Program-made: the position numbers and the translations under genes | Assembly: GCA_041164825.1 (NCBI GenBank) | Contig: JBEAOO010000208.1 | Coordinates: forward strand, 1 to 23,570 | Origin: JBEAOO01 sp041164825 | Lineage (GTDB): Bacteria; Pseudomonadota; Gammaproteobacteria; Burkholderiales; Burkholderiaceae_C | DNA: 23,570 bases | Direction: 5' to 3' | Notes under the pieces: generated by a model | The model's database searches: none | What the model saw: only the letters and a program-made list of their open reading frames with translations | Told to the model about the DNA's origin: nothing | Part shown: one piece after another, positions 6,847 to 15,086 of the stretch | Layout of the letters: each line of letters starts with the position of its first letter | Numbering within the stretch: position 1 is the first letter of the stretch

Positions 6847-8403
6847 TCAACCCTCTTTGCGCAGCGAGGGGAACAGGATCACGTCGCGGATGCTGGGGCT
6901 GTCGGTGAGCAGCATCACCAAGCGGTCGAGGCCGATGCCGCAGCCGCCAGTGGGGGGCATGCCGTATTCGAGCGCGCGGATGAAATCGGCGTCGTAGAAC
7001 ATGGCTTCTTCATCGCCCGCGTCTTTGTTGGCCACCTGGGCCAGGAAGCGCTGGGCCTGGTCTTCGGCGTCGTTCAGCTCGCTGAAGCCATTGCCAAATT
7101 CGCGGCCGGTGATGAACAGCTCAAAGCGTTCGGTGATGGCCGGGTTGGCGTCCGACGCACGCGCCAACGGGCTGACCTCCACGGGGTAGTCGATGATGAA
7201 GGTGGGCTGCCAGAGCTGCTCCTCCACCACCGCTTCAAACAAGCCGAACTGCAGCGCGGCCAGGCCCCAGTGGGCGGGCGGCTCTTCGCCCAGGCTCTTG
7301 AGCTTGGCGTGGATGGCTTCAGAAGAGTCGGCTTCGGCTTCCGTCAGGCCAGCGTGGGCCACCAGCGAATCGCGCACCGTCAGGCGGGCAAAGGGCTGGT
7401 CGAGTGCCACGGCCTTGCCGGCGTAGCTGAGTGCGGCCGAGCCGGTGGCCACGCGGGCGGCGTGGCGCAACACCTCTTCGGTGAAGTCCATCAGGTCGTG
7501 GTGGTTCCAGTAGGCCGCGTAGAACTCCATCATCGTGAATTCGGGGTTGTGCCGAACACTGATGCCTTCGTTGCGGAAGCTGCGGTTGATCTCGAACACG
7601 CGCTCAAAGCCGCCGACGATCAGGCGCTTCAAATACAGCTCGGGCGCGATGCGCAGGAACATGTCCTGGTCGAGCGCGTTGTGGTGGGTGATGAAGGGCT
7701 TGGCGTTGGCACCGCCGGGAATGGGGTGCAGCATCGGCGTTTCCACTTCCATGAAGTGGTGCTCGACCATGAACTGGCGCACCGAGGCCAGCGTCTTGCT
7801 GCGTGCGGCAAAGCGCAGGCGCGCTTGCTCGTCGGTGATCAGGTCGACATAGCGCTGGCGGTATTTTTGCTCCTGGTCGGCCATGCCGTGGAACTTGTCA
7901 GGCAGCGGACGCAGGCTCTTGGTCAGCAGGCGCAGCGCCGTCACACGCACCGAGAGTTCACCCGTTTTGGTTTTGAACAGCGTGCCTTCGGCGCCCAAGA
8001 TGTCGCCCAGGTCCCAGTGCTTGAACTCGGCGTAGAGGTCCTCGCCCAGCGCGTCGCGGGTGACGAACAGCTGGATGCGGCCTGAGCCATCTTGCAGCGT
8101 GCCGAAGCTGGCCTTGCCCATCACGCGCTTGAGCATCAGGCGGCCGCCCAGGCTGACGCTGATGTTCTGCGGCTCCAGCGTCTCGTTGTCCAGCGCGCCG
8201 TGCAGGCGGTTCAGCTCGGCCGCGTGGTGGCGGGGCTTGAAGTCGTTGGGGAACACGGCGGTGCCGGCATCACGCGCTTTGGCACGCAAGACGGCGAGCT
8301 TCTCGCGGCGTTCCGTGATCAGCTGGTTGTCGTCGCCGGCCGAAGCGTGGGCGGTGGACGTGGCAACTTGCGGGGCGGTGTCAGAGGGCAGGGAAGTGGT
8401 CAT
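6847..8403 (-). CDS. lysS: Lysyl-tRNA synthetase, class II
   Basis: A 518-residue class II synthetase that charges tRNA-Lys. An OB-fold anticodon-binding domain spans about residues 75-170 (FGTLQDGSGRIQLFV). The catalytic domain follows with PMLHPIPGGANAKPF, motif 2 (FRNEGI followed by NPEFTMMEFY) and motif 3 (GCGIGLDRLVMLLTD). The first 30 residues are a Ser/Thr/Ala-rich extension, common in this lineage. The start ATG at 8403-8401 fits the start of the conserved ITERREKL helix. It is the first gene of the minus-strand unit that continues into the bio genes, an uncommon pairing of a housekeeping gene with a vitamin operon. Confidence 0.97.
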   Translation of the reverse strand: MTTSLPSDTAPQVATSTAHASAGDDNQLITERREKLAVLRAKARDAGTAVFPNDFKPRHHAAELNRLHGALDNETLEPQNISVSLGGRLMLKRVMGKASFGTLQDGSGRIQLFVTRDALGEDLYAEFKHWDLGDILGAEGTLFKTKTGELSVRVTALRLLTKSLRPLPDKFHGMADQEQKYRQRYVDLITDEQARLRFAARSKTLASVRQFMVEHHFMEVETPMLHPIPGGANAKPFITHHNALDQDMFLRIAPELYLKRLIVGGFERVFEINRSFRNEGISVRHNPEFTMMEFYAAYWNHHDLMDFTEEVLRHAARVATGSAALSYAGKAVALDQPFARLTVRDSLVAHAGLTEAEADSSEAIHAKLKSLGEEPPAHWGLAALQFGLFEAVVEEQLWQPTFIIDYPVEVSPLARASDANPAITERFELFITGREFGNGFSELNDAEDQAQRFLAQVANKDAGDEEAMFYDADFIRALEYGMPPTGGCGIGLDRLVMLLTDSPSIRDVILFPSLRKEG

Positions 8404-8518
8404 GGGGGGTTCTCGAATTCGGCGCGATTTTAAGGGAGGCGCCCCCGCTCGCGCTGACAACCCGCCGAGCGACCGGGTCGGGCACTTAAAATCCGCGGTT
8501 TTGCCCTGCGCCGCGCCC
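8404..8518. promoter_or_regulatory. Divergent promoter region between lysS and wlbA
   Basis: This 115-bp gap separates two divergent operons. A TTAAAAT element faces each gene: 8433-8427 on the minus strand towards lysS and 8486-8492 on the plus strand towards wlbA. Either could serve as a -10 box. No convincing -35 box lies at 16-18 bp from either, so this is a tentative call based on position and local AT-richness in otherwise GC-rich DNA. Confidence 0.35.
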
Positions 8519-9577
8519 ATGCCTACACCGTCCGTGATCGTTGACCGCAAACTGCGCGTGGCCCTGGTGGGCTGCGGGCGCATCGCCCAAAGCCACTTCA
8601 AGGCCCTGGCCCAACACGCTGACCGCGCCGAGCTGGTGGCGGTGGCCGACAACCACCCTGCCGCGCTGGCTGCGGCGGTGGCCGCCACGGGCGCCGCAGG
8701 CTTCAACAGCCTCGGTGAGCTGCTGGCCGGCAGCAACGCCGACATCGTCGTGCTCGCCACGCCCAGCGGCTTGCACCCGCGCCAAGCCATGCAGGTGGCG
8801 CAGGCCGGCCGCCACGTGCTGAGCGAAAAGCCCATGGCCACCAAGTGGGACGAGGGCGTGGCCATGGTGCGCGCCTGCCGCGATGCCGGGGTGAAGCTGT
8901 TTGTGGTCAAACAAAACCGCCTCAACCCGACCCTGCAACGCGTGAAGCGCGCGGTGGAGCAGGGCCGCTTTGGCCGCTTGGCGATGGTGACGGTGAACGT
9001 GTTTTGGACCCGCCCGCAGGCCTACTACGACGCCTCGCCCTGGCGCGGCCGCTGGGACATGGACGGCGGCGCCTTCATGAACCAGGCCAGCCACTATGTC
9101 GACATGGTCGATTGGCTGGTCGGCCCGGTCGACAACGTGCACGCCTACACCGCGACGCTGGCGCGCGACATCGAGGCCGAAGACACCGGCGTGATGAGCC
9201 TGCGCTTGCGCAACGGCGCGCTGGCCAGCATCAACGTCACCATGCTCACGCACAAGAAAAACTTCGAAGGCAGCATCACCCTGCTGGGCGAGCGCGGCAC
9301 CGTGCGCGTGGGCGGCGTGGCCGTCAACCAGATCGAGCACTGGGAATTTGACACCCCGCACGACGACGACGCCCACATCGCCGACGCCAACTACGGTGTC
9401 GAGAGCGTCTACGGCCCCGGCCACCCGCTCTACTACGACAACGTCATCAACACGCTGCGCGGCACCGCCCACGCCGAGGTGGATGGCTACGAAGGCCTGC
9501 GTTCGCTCGAAGTGCTGATCGCCGGCTACCGCTCCGCGCGCGATGGCGTGCGGGTGGGGCTGCCCCTGGTGTTCTGA
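8519..9577 (+). CDS. wlbA: UDP-N-acetyl-2-amino-2-deoxyglucuronate 3-dehydrogenase (WlbA/WbpB-like)
   Basis: A 352-residue Gfo/Idh/MocA oxidoreductase. It shows the Rossmann motif VGCGRIAQSH (17-26), the EKP signature with K104, VKQNRLNP (130-137) and GGAFMNQASHYVD, the last two typical of WlbA/WbpB. The family oxidises C3 of UDP-GlcNAc-uronate with NAD+, giving the 3-keto sugar that the WlbC aminotransferase then aminates. Start ATG 8519 is chosen because it precedes the Rossmann strand by 12 residues; the reading frame upstream is antisense lysS. Its partners wlbB and wlbC follow but are separated from it by a toxin-antitoxin pair. Confidence 0.9.
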   Translation: MPTPSVIVDRKLRVALVGCGRIAQSHFKALAQHADRAELVAVADNHPAALAAAVAATGAAGFNSLGELLAGSNADIVVLATPSGLHPRQAMQVAQAGRHVLSEKPMATKWDEGVAMVRACRDAGVKLFVVKQNRLNPTLQRVKRAVEQGRFGRLAMVTVNVFWTRPQAYYDASPWRGRWDMDGGAFMNQASHYVDMVDWLVGPVDNVHAYTATLARDIEAEDTGVMSLRLRNGALASINVTMLTHKKNFEGSITLLGERGTVRVGGVAVNQIEHWEFDTPHDDDAHIADANYGVESVYGPGHPLYYDNVINTLRGTAHAEVDGYEGLRSLEVLIAGYRSARDGVRVGLPLVF

Positions 9578-9605
9578 GCGGCTGCGGCGCGGTGGCGGCG
9601 GGCCT

Positions 9606-9672
9606 GGATCTACAATCGATCCAACGTAGATCTAACGTAGATCTAACGCGGATCTCACGCCAATCTCACCGT
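9606..9672 (+). promoter_or_regulatory. -10-like box and five tandem 11-bp repeats upstream of antitoxin gene
   Basis: TACAAT at 9611-9616 resembles a -10 box and is flanked by GGATC (9606-9610) and GATCC (9618-9622). From 9618 to 9672 five head-to-tail 11-bp units follow with no spacer: GATCCAACGTA, GATCTAACGTA, GATCTAACGCG, GATCTCACGCC and AATCTCACCGT, decaying towards the gene. The 11-bp period is close to one helical turn, so bound proteins would line up on one face of the DNA. An iterated operator for the AbrB-like antitoxin is the simplest reading. A Shine-Dalgarno AGGAG follows at 9678-9682. Confidence 0.6.
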
Positions 9673-9689
9673 CCAACAGGAGCCGTCTG

Positions 9690-9926
9690 ATGCAAGTCGC
9701 GAAATGGGGCAATAGCCTGGCCGTGCGGCTGCCGGCCAGTGTGGTGGACGCGCTGGCGCTGAAGCCCGGTGACCACATCGACATCCACATCGCCGGCGAG
9801 CGCCGCTTTGACATTGAAAAAGCGCCCGCGCCGCAAGAGTTGCTGAGCCGCTTGCGCCGCCTGCGTGGCAGCCTGCCGGCCGACTTCCGTTTTGACCGGC
9901 TCGATGCGCAGGGCGGCCGTGGCTGA
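9690..9926 (+). CDS. AbrB/MazE-like antitoxin
   Basis: A 78-residue protein with the swapped-hairpin AbrB/MazE DNA-binding domain at residues 1-45: QVAKWGNSLAVRLPASVVDAL followed by LKPGDHIDIHI, split here at residue 22. This is the usual form of antitoxins paired with PIN-domain nucleases. The C-terminal 35 residues (QELLSRLRRLRG, then the acidic-aromatic FRFDRLD) would wrap the toxin. ATG 9690 has AGGAG 7 bases upstream. It sits directly before the PIN toxin gene and behind the five 11-bp repeats, consistent with autoregulation by the complex. The pair splits wlbA from wlbB. Confidence 0.88.
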   Translation: MQVAKWGNSLAVRLPASVVDALALKPGDHIDIHIAGERRFDIEKAPAPQELLSRLRRLRGSLPADFRFDRLDAQGGRG

Positions 9927-9930
9927 CCCG

Positions 9931-10356
9931 ATGGCCCCCGAGGCGCATTTTTTTGACGCCAACGTTTTGCTCTACCTGCTCTCTGCCGACGCCCGCAAGG
10001 CCGACCGGGCCGAGGCGCTGCTGGCGCAGGGCGGCACGGTGAGCGTGCAGGTGCTGAACGAATTTTTGTCCGTGGCCACGCGCAAGGCGTGCTTGCCGCT
10101 GAGCGAAGCCGCCGAGGTGCTGGCGGCGGTGCGGGCCAGCTGCGCGGTGGTGCCGCTCACGGTGGGCACGCACGACCGCGCGCTCGATCTGCTGGCCACG
10201 CACAGCTTGTCGGTGTACGACGCGCTGATCGTGGCCGCCGCACTCGACGCTGCTTGCACCACGCTCTGGACCGAAGACATGCAGCACGGCCAGCTCATCG
10301 ATGGCCGGCTGCGCTTGCGCAACCCCTTTGCCGACGATGTGTCGGCGCCGCGTTGA
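9931..10356 (+). CDS. PIN-domain toxin (VapC-type RNase)
   Basis: A 141-residue PIN-domain ribonuclease. The acidic catalytic residues are all present: D9 in FFDANVLLYLLS, E44 in QVLNEF, D97 in SVYDALIVAAAL and D116 in TEDMQHGQ. VapC-type toxins cut tRNA or rRNA and are held inactive by the cognate antitoxin. ATG 9931 is used here, 4 bp after the antitoxin stop. An in-frame GTG at 9919 or ATG at 9904, both overlapping the antitoxin gene, would add 4 or 9 residues and cannot be excluded. The length and intact active site suggest a functional toxin. Confidence 0.88.
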   Translation: MAPEAHFFDANVLLYLLSADARKADRAEALLAQGGTVSVQVLNEFLSVATRKACLPLSEAAEVLAAVRASCAVVPLTVGTHDRALDLLATHSLSVYDALIVAAALDAACTTLWTEDMQHGQLIDGRLRLRNPFADDVSAPR

Positions 10357-10369
10357 AGGATCACGATTC

Positions 10370-10969
10370 ATGACCTCCCCCGCTGCTGCGTGGCAGCATC
10401 CCTCCGCCATCGTTGACGACGGCGCGCAGCTCGGCGCGGGCACCCGCGTGTGGCACTTCGCGCATGTCTGCGGCGGGGCGCGCATTGGCGAGGGCTGCTC
10501 GCTGGGGCAGGGCGTGTTCGTCGGCAACGATGTGCTGATCGGCCGCAACGTGAAGGTGCAAAACCACGTCTCGGTGTATGACGCCGTGACGCTGGAAGAC
10601 GATGTGTTTTGCGGCCCCAGCATGGTGTTCACCAATGTGCACAACCCGCGCAGCGCGGTGGTGCGCAAGAACGAATACCGGCGCACGCTGGTGCAGCGCG
10701 GCGCCACGCTCGGCGCCAACTGCACCATTGTTTGCGGCACGACTGTGGGCATGTATGCCTTTGTCGGCGCGGGCGCGGTGGTCACCAAAGATGTGCCGGC
10801 GTTCGCCCTGATGACCGGCGTGCCCGCCCGCCAAACCGGGTGGATGAGCCGCCATGGCGAAAAGCTGCCGTTGCCCCTGCGCGGCGAAGCCGAAGCCGCT
10901 TGCCCCGCCACCGGCGAGCGCTACCGGCTCGACGCCAGCGGTTGCCATTTGATTGCGCCTGAAGCCTGA
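10370..10969 (+). CDS. wlbB: UDP-3-amino sugar N-acetyltransferase (WlbB/WbpD-like)
   Basis: A 199-residue left-handed beta-helix acyltransferase. Hexapeptide repeats fill residues 10-150 (HPSAIVDDGAQLGAGTRVWH, VFVGNDVLIGRNVKVQNHV, LGANCTIVCGTTVGMYAFVG). NVHNPRSAVVRKNEY at about 89-103 supplies the His and loop typical of WlbB/WbpD. The family transfers acetyl from acetyl-CoA to the 3-amino group of UDP-2-acetamido-3-amino-glucuronate, after WlbA and WlbC. The last 30 residues contain the short C-terminal segment (CPATGERYRL) common in this family. ATG 10370 has GAAGGA about 9 bases upstream. It begins 13 bp after the PIN toxin stop and ends 6 bp before wlbC. Confidence 0.9.
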   Translation: MTSPAAAWQHPSAIVDDGAQLGAGTRVWHFAHVCGGARIGEGCSLGQGVFVGNDVLIGRNVKVQNHVSVYDAVTLEDDVFCGPSMVFTNVHNPRSAVVRKNEYRRTLVQRGATLGANCTIVCGTTVGMYAFVGAGAVVTKDVPAFALMTGVPARQTGWMSRHGEKLPLPLRGEAEAACPATGERYRLDASGCHLIAPEA

Positions 10970-10975
10970 CGCCCC

Positions 10976-12097
10976 ATGACCACCGACAAGAAGCTCGAAT
11001 TCATCGACCTCAAAGCGCAGTACGCCGCGCTCAAACCCGCCATCGACGCACGCATCCAGCGCGTGCTCGACCACGGCCAATACATCATGGGTCCCGAGGT
11101 GGCCGAGCTCGAAGCCGCGCTCTGCGCCTTCACCGGCGCCAAGCACTGCATCACCGTGTCCAGCGGCACCGAGGCGCTGCTGATCAGCCTGATGGCGCTC
11201 GGCCTGCAGCCGGGCGACGAAGTGATCACCACGCCGTTCACCTTTGCCGCCACGGCCGAGGTGATCGTGCTGCTGGGCGGCACGCCGGTGTTTGTCGACA
11301 TCGAACCACACACCTGCAACATCGACGCCGCGCTGATCGAAGCGCGCATCACGCCGCGCACCCGCGCCATCATGCCGGTGAGCTTGTATGGCCAGGTGGC
11401 CGACATGGCGGCCATCAACGCCATCGCCGCGCGCCACGGCCTGCCGGTGATTGAGGACGCGGCGCAGAGCTTTGGCGCGTCTTACCAAACGTCAAAAAGT
11501 GGCCACCTCAGCACCTTCGGCTGCACCAGCTTTTTCCCCAGCAAACCGCTGGGCTGTTATGGCGATGGCGGCGCCATCTTCACCGACGACGACGCCCACG
11601 CGCGCGCCTGCCGCGAGATCCGCGTGCACGGCCAAAGCGCGCGCTACACCCACACCCGCGTCGGCGTGGGCGGGCGCATGGACACGCTGCAGTGCGCCAT
11701 CGTGCTGGCCAAGCTCGAACGTTTTGAGTGGGAGCTGGCGCGCCGCCACGCGCTCGGTGCGCGTTACGCCGAGCTGATCACCGCCAGCGGCGCGCCGGTG
11801 CAACTGCTGGCCGTGCGGCCCGACCGCGATTGCGTGTGGGGCCAGTACACGGTGCAGTTGCCCATCGGTACGCGTGATGCGGTGCAAGCCGCGCTGAGCG
11901 CGCAAGGCATCCCCACCGCCGTGCACTACCCCAAACCCATGCACTTGCAGCCGGCCTACGCCGCCTACTGCTGCCCCGACTGCATGCCGCACAGCCTGGC
12001 CGCCAGCCAGTGCGTGATGAGCCTGCCGATGAGCGCGGACCTGGACGACGCGCAGCAGCAGCGCGTGGTGGCGGCGCTGGCTCATGCTCTGGCCTGA
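10976..12097 (+). CDS. wlbC: UDP-3-keto sugar aminotransferase (WlbC/WbpE-like)
   Basis: A 373-residue DegT/DnrJ/EryC1/StrS aminotransferase. K190 in FFPSKPLGCYGDGG is the PLP Lys, SSGTEALL (62-69) binds the phosphate and VIEDAAQSFGA holds the ring-pairing Asp (D161). In the WlbABC/WbpBED pathway it uses glutamate to aminate the 3-keto sugar made by WlbA. In Pseudomonas the alpha-ketoglutarate released regenerates the dehydrogenase's NAD+. Adjacent wlbB and the Wzx gene place it in the polysaccharide operon. The downstream gene starts 21 bp later. Confidence 0.92.
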   Translation: MTTDKKLEFIDLKAQYAALKPAIDARIQRVLDHGQYIMGPEVAELEAALCAFTGAKHCITVSSGTEALLISLMALGLQPGDEVITTPFTFAATAEVIVLLGGTPVFVDIEPHTCNIDAALIEARITPRTRAIMPVSLYGQVADMAAINAIAARHGLPVIEDAAQSFGASYQTSKSGHLSTFGCTSFFPSKPLGCYGDGGAIFTDDDAHARACREIRVHGQSARYTHTRVGVGGRMDTLQCAIVLAKLERFEWELARRHALGARYAELITASGAPVQLLAVRPDRDCVWGQYTVQLPIGTRDAVQAALSAQGIPTAVHYPKPMHLQPAYAAYCCPDCMPHSLAASQCVMSLPMSADLDDAQQQRVVAALAHALA

Positions 12098-12118
12098 GAG
12101 GCTGAGCCGCAGACGCAC

Positions 12119-13408
12119 ATGAGCATGGCGCCCGTCTCAACACGCGCACCCGCGCTGTGGCGCGCCACGCTCACGCTGCTGGCCGGTGGGGTGTTGGCGC
12201 AGGCCTTGCCGTTGGCGCTGGGCCCGTGGCTGACGCGGCTCTACACGCCGGTCGACTTTGGTCACGCCACGCTGTTTGCCGCGGTGGCGGCCAACATCGC
12301 CGCCGTGGGCTGCGCGCGTTATGAATTTGCGCTGCCGCTGGCGCAGGGTGATGACGAGGCGTGCGATCTGCTGGCGCTGTGCCTGCGCGCGGCCGTCATC
12401 GTCACCGTGCTCACAGCGGCGGTGGCGCTGGTGTTGAACGCGACCGGTGTGCTCGCCCACGCGCTGTGGCTGCCGCTGGCCGTGCCGCTGTTGGCGGCGG
12501 TGCAGGCGCTCACACAATGGGGCAGCCGGGTCCAGCGCTTTGGCGCGCTGTCGTCCGCGCGGGTCACGCAATACGGTGGTGGCGCGGCCGTGCAAGCGGC
12601 GGCCGGCGTGGCGCAAGCGGGCGCCCTCGGTTTGATCTTGGGCCCCGTGCTGGCTGCGGCAGCGGCTTTGCCGTGGCTGCTGCGGCCGGCGCCGCAGGGC
12701 GGTTGGCGCGGATTGTGGGCGCGGCCTTGGGGCGCGCTCAAGCCCGTGGCGCAGCGCTTTCGCGAATTCCCCTTGCTCAACACGCCACATGCCTTTGCCG
12801 GTGCGCTGCAAGACACCTTGGCCGTGGCGCTGTTGGTGGCCTGGTCGGGCGAGGCCTCGGCCGGCTTTTGGGGCCTGGCGCTGCGCTACCTCAAGGCACC
12901 CGCCACGCTGGTGGGCGGCGCGGTGTCGCAGGCGCTGTACCCGCAACTCGCGCAAAGCGATTTTGCGCAAGCGCGCGCCGCGGTGCGGCAGGTGATGCGC
13001 ACGCTGGCGCTGGCTGCGTTGCCGCTGCTGCTGGTGTTGCTGATTGCCGGGCCGGCGCTGTTTGCCTGGGTGTTTGGGCCCACATGGCGCGAGGCCGGTG
13101 AGCTGGCGCGCGCACTCGCGCCCTACATCGCCGCGCACTTCATTGCCGCCCCCTTGGCCGTGGTGACCATGGCCTGGCGCGCGCAAGCCTGGGCGCTGCG
13201 GCTGGCGCTGGTGGGGCAAGTGATGTTTTTGGGTGCGATGGCGCTGGGCCTGCAATGGGGCGGCCTGATCGGCGCGGCCTGGGGCGTGTCGGCGGCCATG
13301 TGCCTGTACTTTGGCTGGTACTTTTGGAAGCTGGCCACCTGGCCGCAGCCGCTGGACGCTGCGCAGGACAACAAGAACGACAAGGATCCGCACCATGCCC
13401 ACGCTTGA
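12119..13408 (+). CDS. Polysaccharide flippase of the MOP/Wzx type
   Basis: A 429-residue, very hydrophobic protein with roughly 12 membrane-spanning stretches spread over its whole length (for example around residues 14-35, 55-75, 95-135, 160-190, 290-320 and 340-415). Motifs GPWLTRLYTPVDFG near the N-terminus and WREAGELARALAPYIA near residue 322 are typical of the polysaccharide_synt family that flips lipid-linked oligosaccharide repeat units across the inner membrane. It lies between sugar-nucleotide genes and glycosyltransferases, as wzx usually does. Its last 14 bp overlap the next gene. No Wzy polymerase is seen nearby. Confidence 0.87.
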   Translation: MSMAPVSTRAPALWRATLTLLAGGVLAQALPLALGPWLTRLYTPVDFGHATLFAAVAANIAAVGCARYEFALPLAQGDDEACDLLALCLRAAVIVTVLTAAVALVLNATGVLAHALWLPLAVPLLAAVQALTQWGSRVQRFGALSSARVTQYGGGAAVQAAAGVAQAGALGLILGPVLAAAAALPWLLRPAPQGGWRGLWARPWGALKPVAQRFREFPLLNTPHAFAGALQDTLAVALLVAWSGEASAGFWGLALRYLKAPATLVGGAVSQALYPQLAQSDFAQARAAVRQVMRTLALAALPLLLVLLIAGPALFAWVFGPTWREAGELARALAPYIAAHFIAAPLAVVTMAWRAQAWALRLALVGQVMFLGAMALGLQWGGLIGAAWGVSAAMCLYFGWYFWKLATWPQPLDAAQDNKNDKDPHHAHA

Positions 13409-14012
13409 ACTGCGCGCCTGGCTCAACCGCATGCGCCGCCGCCTGTGGCACCTGCTGGCGCAGCGCATGGTGTTTGGCGAGCGCGCGGCCGACGGCACGC
13501 TGCTGCCCCACACCCGCATCGCGCCCAGCACCTGCATCGAGGGCGAGGCCGGCCTGCAACTGGCCGACCACGTGTTCATCGGCCAGTTCAATTTTTTGGA
13601 CGCGTCGGGTGGGCTGCGCATCGACGAAGGCGTGCAGATCACCAACTTCTGCAGCATCGTCACCCACAGCACGCACCGCAGCGTGCGGCTGATGGGCCGC
13701 GCGTCGGTGACGCATGGCGCAGAGCTGCCCGGCCGCATTCAAGGCCCGGTGGCCATTGGCGCCTACAGCTTCATCGGGCCGCACAGCCTGATCGAGGCGG
13801 GCAGCAGCTTGGGCAAAGGCACGCTGGTGTGCGCCTACAGCCAGGTGCGAGGGCACTTCCCCGACTTCGCGGTGTTGGCCGGTCAGCCTGCGGTGGTGGT
13901 GGGTGACACGCGCGAGCGCGACGCCGCTTGGTTGGCGCAGCACCCCGAGCGGGCCGCGCAGGTGCAGGCGCACTACCGCCCCTGGGCGGGCGAGGACCTC
14001 GCCGCACCATGA
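13395..14012 (+). CDS. Hexapeptide-repeat acyltransferase
   Basis: A 205-residue protein with a basic N-terminal helix (LNRMRRRLWHLLAQRM) followed by left-handed beta-helix repeats (RIAPSTCIEGEAGLQLADHVFI and PVAIGAYSFIGPHSLIEAG, each cut here). ITNFCSIVTHSTH holds the likely catalytic His. Such enzymes O- or N-acetylate sugars with acetyl-CoA. The start ATG at 13395 overlaps the flippase gene by 14 bp, and the stop overlaps the next ATG (ATGA at 14009-14012), so it is translationally coupled to both. It could decorate the glycan or acetylate the 4-amino sugar made by the distal genes; the sequence does not choose. Confidence 0.8.
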   Translation: MPTLELRAWLNRMRRRLWHLLAQRMVFGERAADGTLLPHTRIAPSTCIEGEAGLQLADHVFIGQFNFLDASGGLRIDEGVQITNFCSIVTHSTHRSVRLMGRASVTHGAELPGRIQGPVAIGAYSFIGPHSLIEAGSSLGKGTLVCAYSQVRGHFPDFAVLAGQPAVVVGDTRERDAAWLAQHPERAAQVQAHYRPWAGEDLAAP

Positions 14013-15085
14013 GCCGCCGCTTGCGCTACGTGCTGATCGGCGATGGCGACAGCCCGCACCTGCTGAAGTGGGCGCAGGCGCTGGCGCCCGAGGTCGAGCT
14101 CTGGGTGGCGTCGAGCCGCGGCTTTTTGCCGGGCTTTGATGCGGTGCTGCCGCCCGAGCGCCGCCTGGCCTTGGCGACGGATCCGGCGCATGGCGGCGGC
14201 AATGTGGCGCTGCTGCGCACGCTGCCCCGGCTGGCGCGTTGGCTGCAGCAGGTCGACGCCGACTGGCTCAACCCGCATTACCTCACCTCGCACGGCACGC
14301 TGGCGTGGCTGGCAAAACGCGGCTGGCGCTTGCGCGGCCAGCTGCTGGGCTCGGCTTGGGGCAGCGACATCCTCGTCACGCCGCAGCGCAGCGCCGCCTA
14401 CCACTGGCTCACCCAGCGGGTGCTGCGCGCTTGCGTGCTGAGCACCAGTGACTCGCAGGTGATGGCTCAGCGCATGAGCCAGCTGGGCGCGGGTGAGGTG
14501 ATGACCTTTCCGTTCGGCCTCGACGCCTTGCCGCCTGCGCCCCCGGTGAAGGAACCCTGGCTGTTCTACGCCAACCGCGGCCTGGAGCCGATTTACCAGC
14601 CGATGCAGGTGCTGGCGCAGTTTGCGGCGCTCGCCGCGCAGCAGGCCGAGGCGCGGCTGGTGGTGGCGCACGACGGCTCGCTGCGCCCAGCCATGGAGGC
14701 CTGGGTGCTGGCTCATGGCCTGAGCCAGCGTGTGCAGTTTGTCGGCCGCCTCAGCGCCGATCAACAAGCCCAGTGGTACGGCCGCGCGCAGTGGTACCTC
14801 AGCCTGCCGGCGAGCGACTCGGTGTCGGTCTCGGTGCTGGAGGCACTGGGCCACGGCTGCATCCCGGTCCTGAGCGACCTGCCCGCCAACCACGAGCTGG
14901 TGCGCAGCGGTGACAACGGTCTGGTGCTGGGCCAGGGCCAGACGCTGGCCCCCGCGCTGCTTGAATCGCTGCTCGGCCGCGCGGACCAGATCGCCCGCGA
15001 CAACCGCGCCTGGGTGGCCGCCCACGGCCTGTTTGCCCCTGCGGTGCAGCGACTGCTGACGCGCCTGCACACCTTGACCCCCTGA
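14009..15085 (+). CDS. Glycosyltransferase, GT4-like
   Basis: A 358-residue GT-B glycosyltransferase. The N-terminal half begins with a beta-strand (RYVLIGDGDSPHLLKWA) and contains HGTLAWLAKRG and LLGSAWGSDILV. The C-terminal half has the nucleotide-sugar-binding region LPASDSVSVSVLEALGHGCIPVLSDL at about 270-295 (cited by its ends LPASDSV and GCIPVLSDL) with the E of the GT4 family. It would add one sugar to the lipid-linked repeat unit at the cytoplasmic membrane face; donor and acceptor cannot be read from sequence. Start codon overlaps the previous stop; only one base separates its stop from the next ATG. Confidence 0.85.
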   Translation: MSRRLRYVLIGDGDSPHLLKWAQALAPEVELWVASSRGFLPGFDAVLPPERRLALATDPAHGGGNVALLRTLPRLARWLQQVDADWLNPHYLTSHGTLAWLAKRGWRLRGQLLGSAWGSDILVTPQRSAAYHWLTQRVLRACVLSTSDSQVMAQRMSQLGAGEVMTFPFGLDALPPAPPVKEPWLFYANRGLEPIYQPMQVLAQFAALAAQQAEARLVVAHDGSLRPAMEAWVLAHGLSQRVQFVGRLSADQQAQWYGRAQWYLSLPASDSVSVSVLEALGHGCIPVLSDLPANHELVRSGDNGLVLGQGQTLAPALLESLLGRADQIARDNRAWVAAHGLFAPAVQRLLTRLHTLTP

Positions 15086-15086
15086 C

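Noticed and set aside
8060..8518. N-terminal extension of the wlbA reading frame
   Set aside because: The 153 extra codons are antisense to lysS and absent from the Gfo/Idh family.
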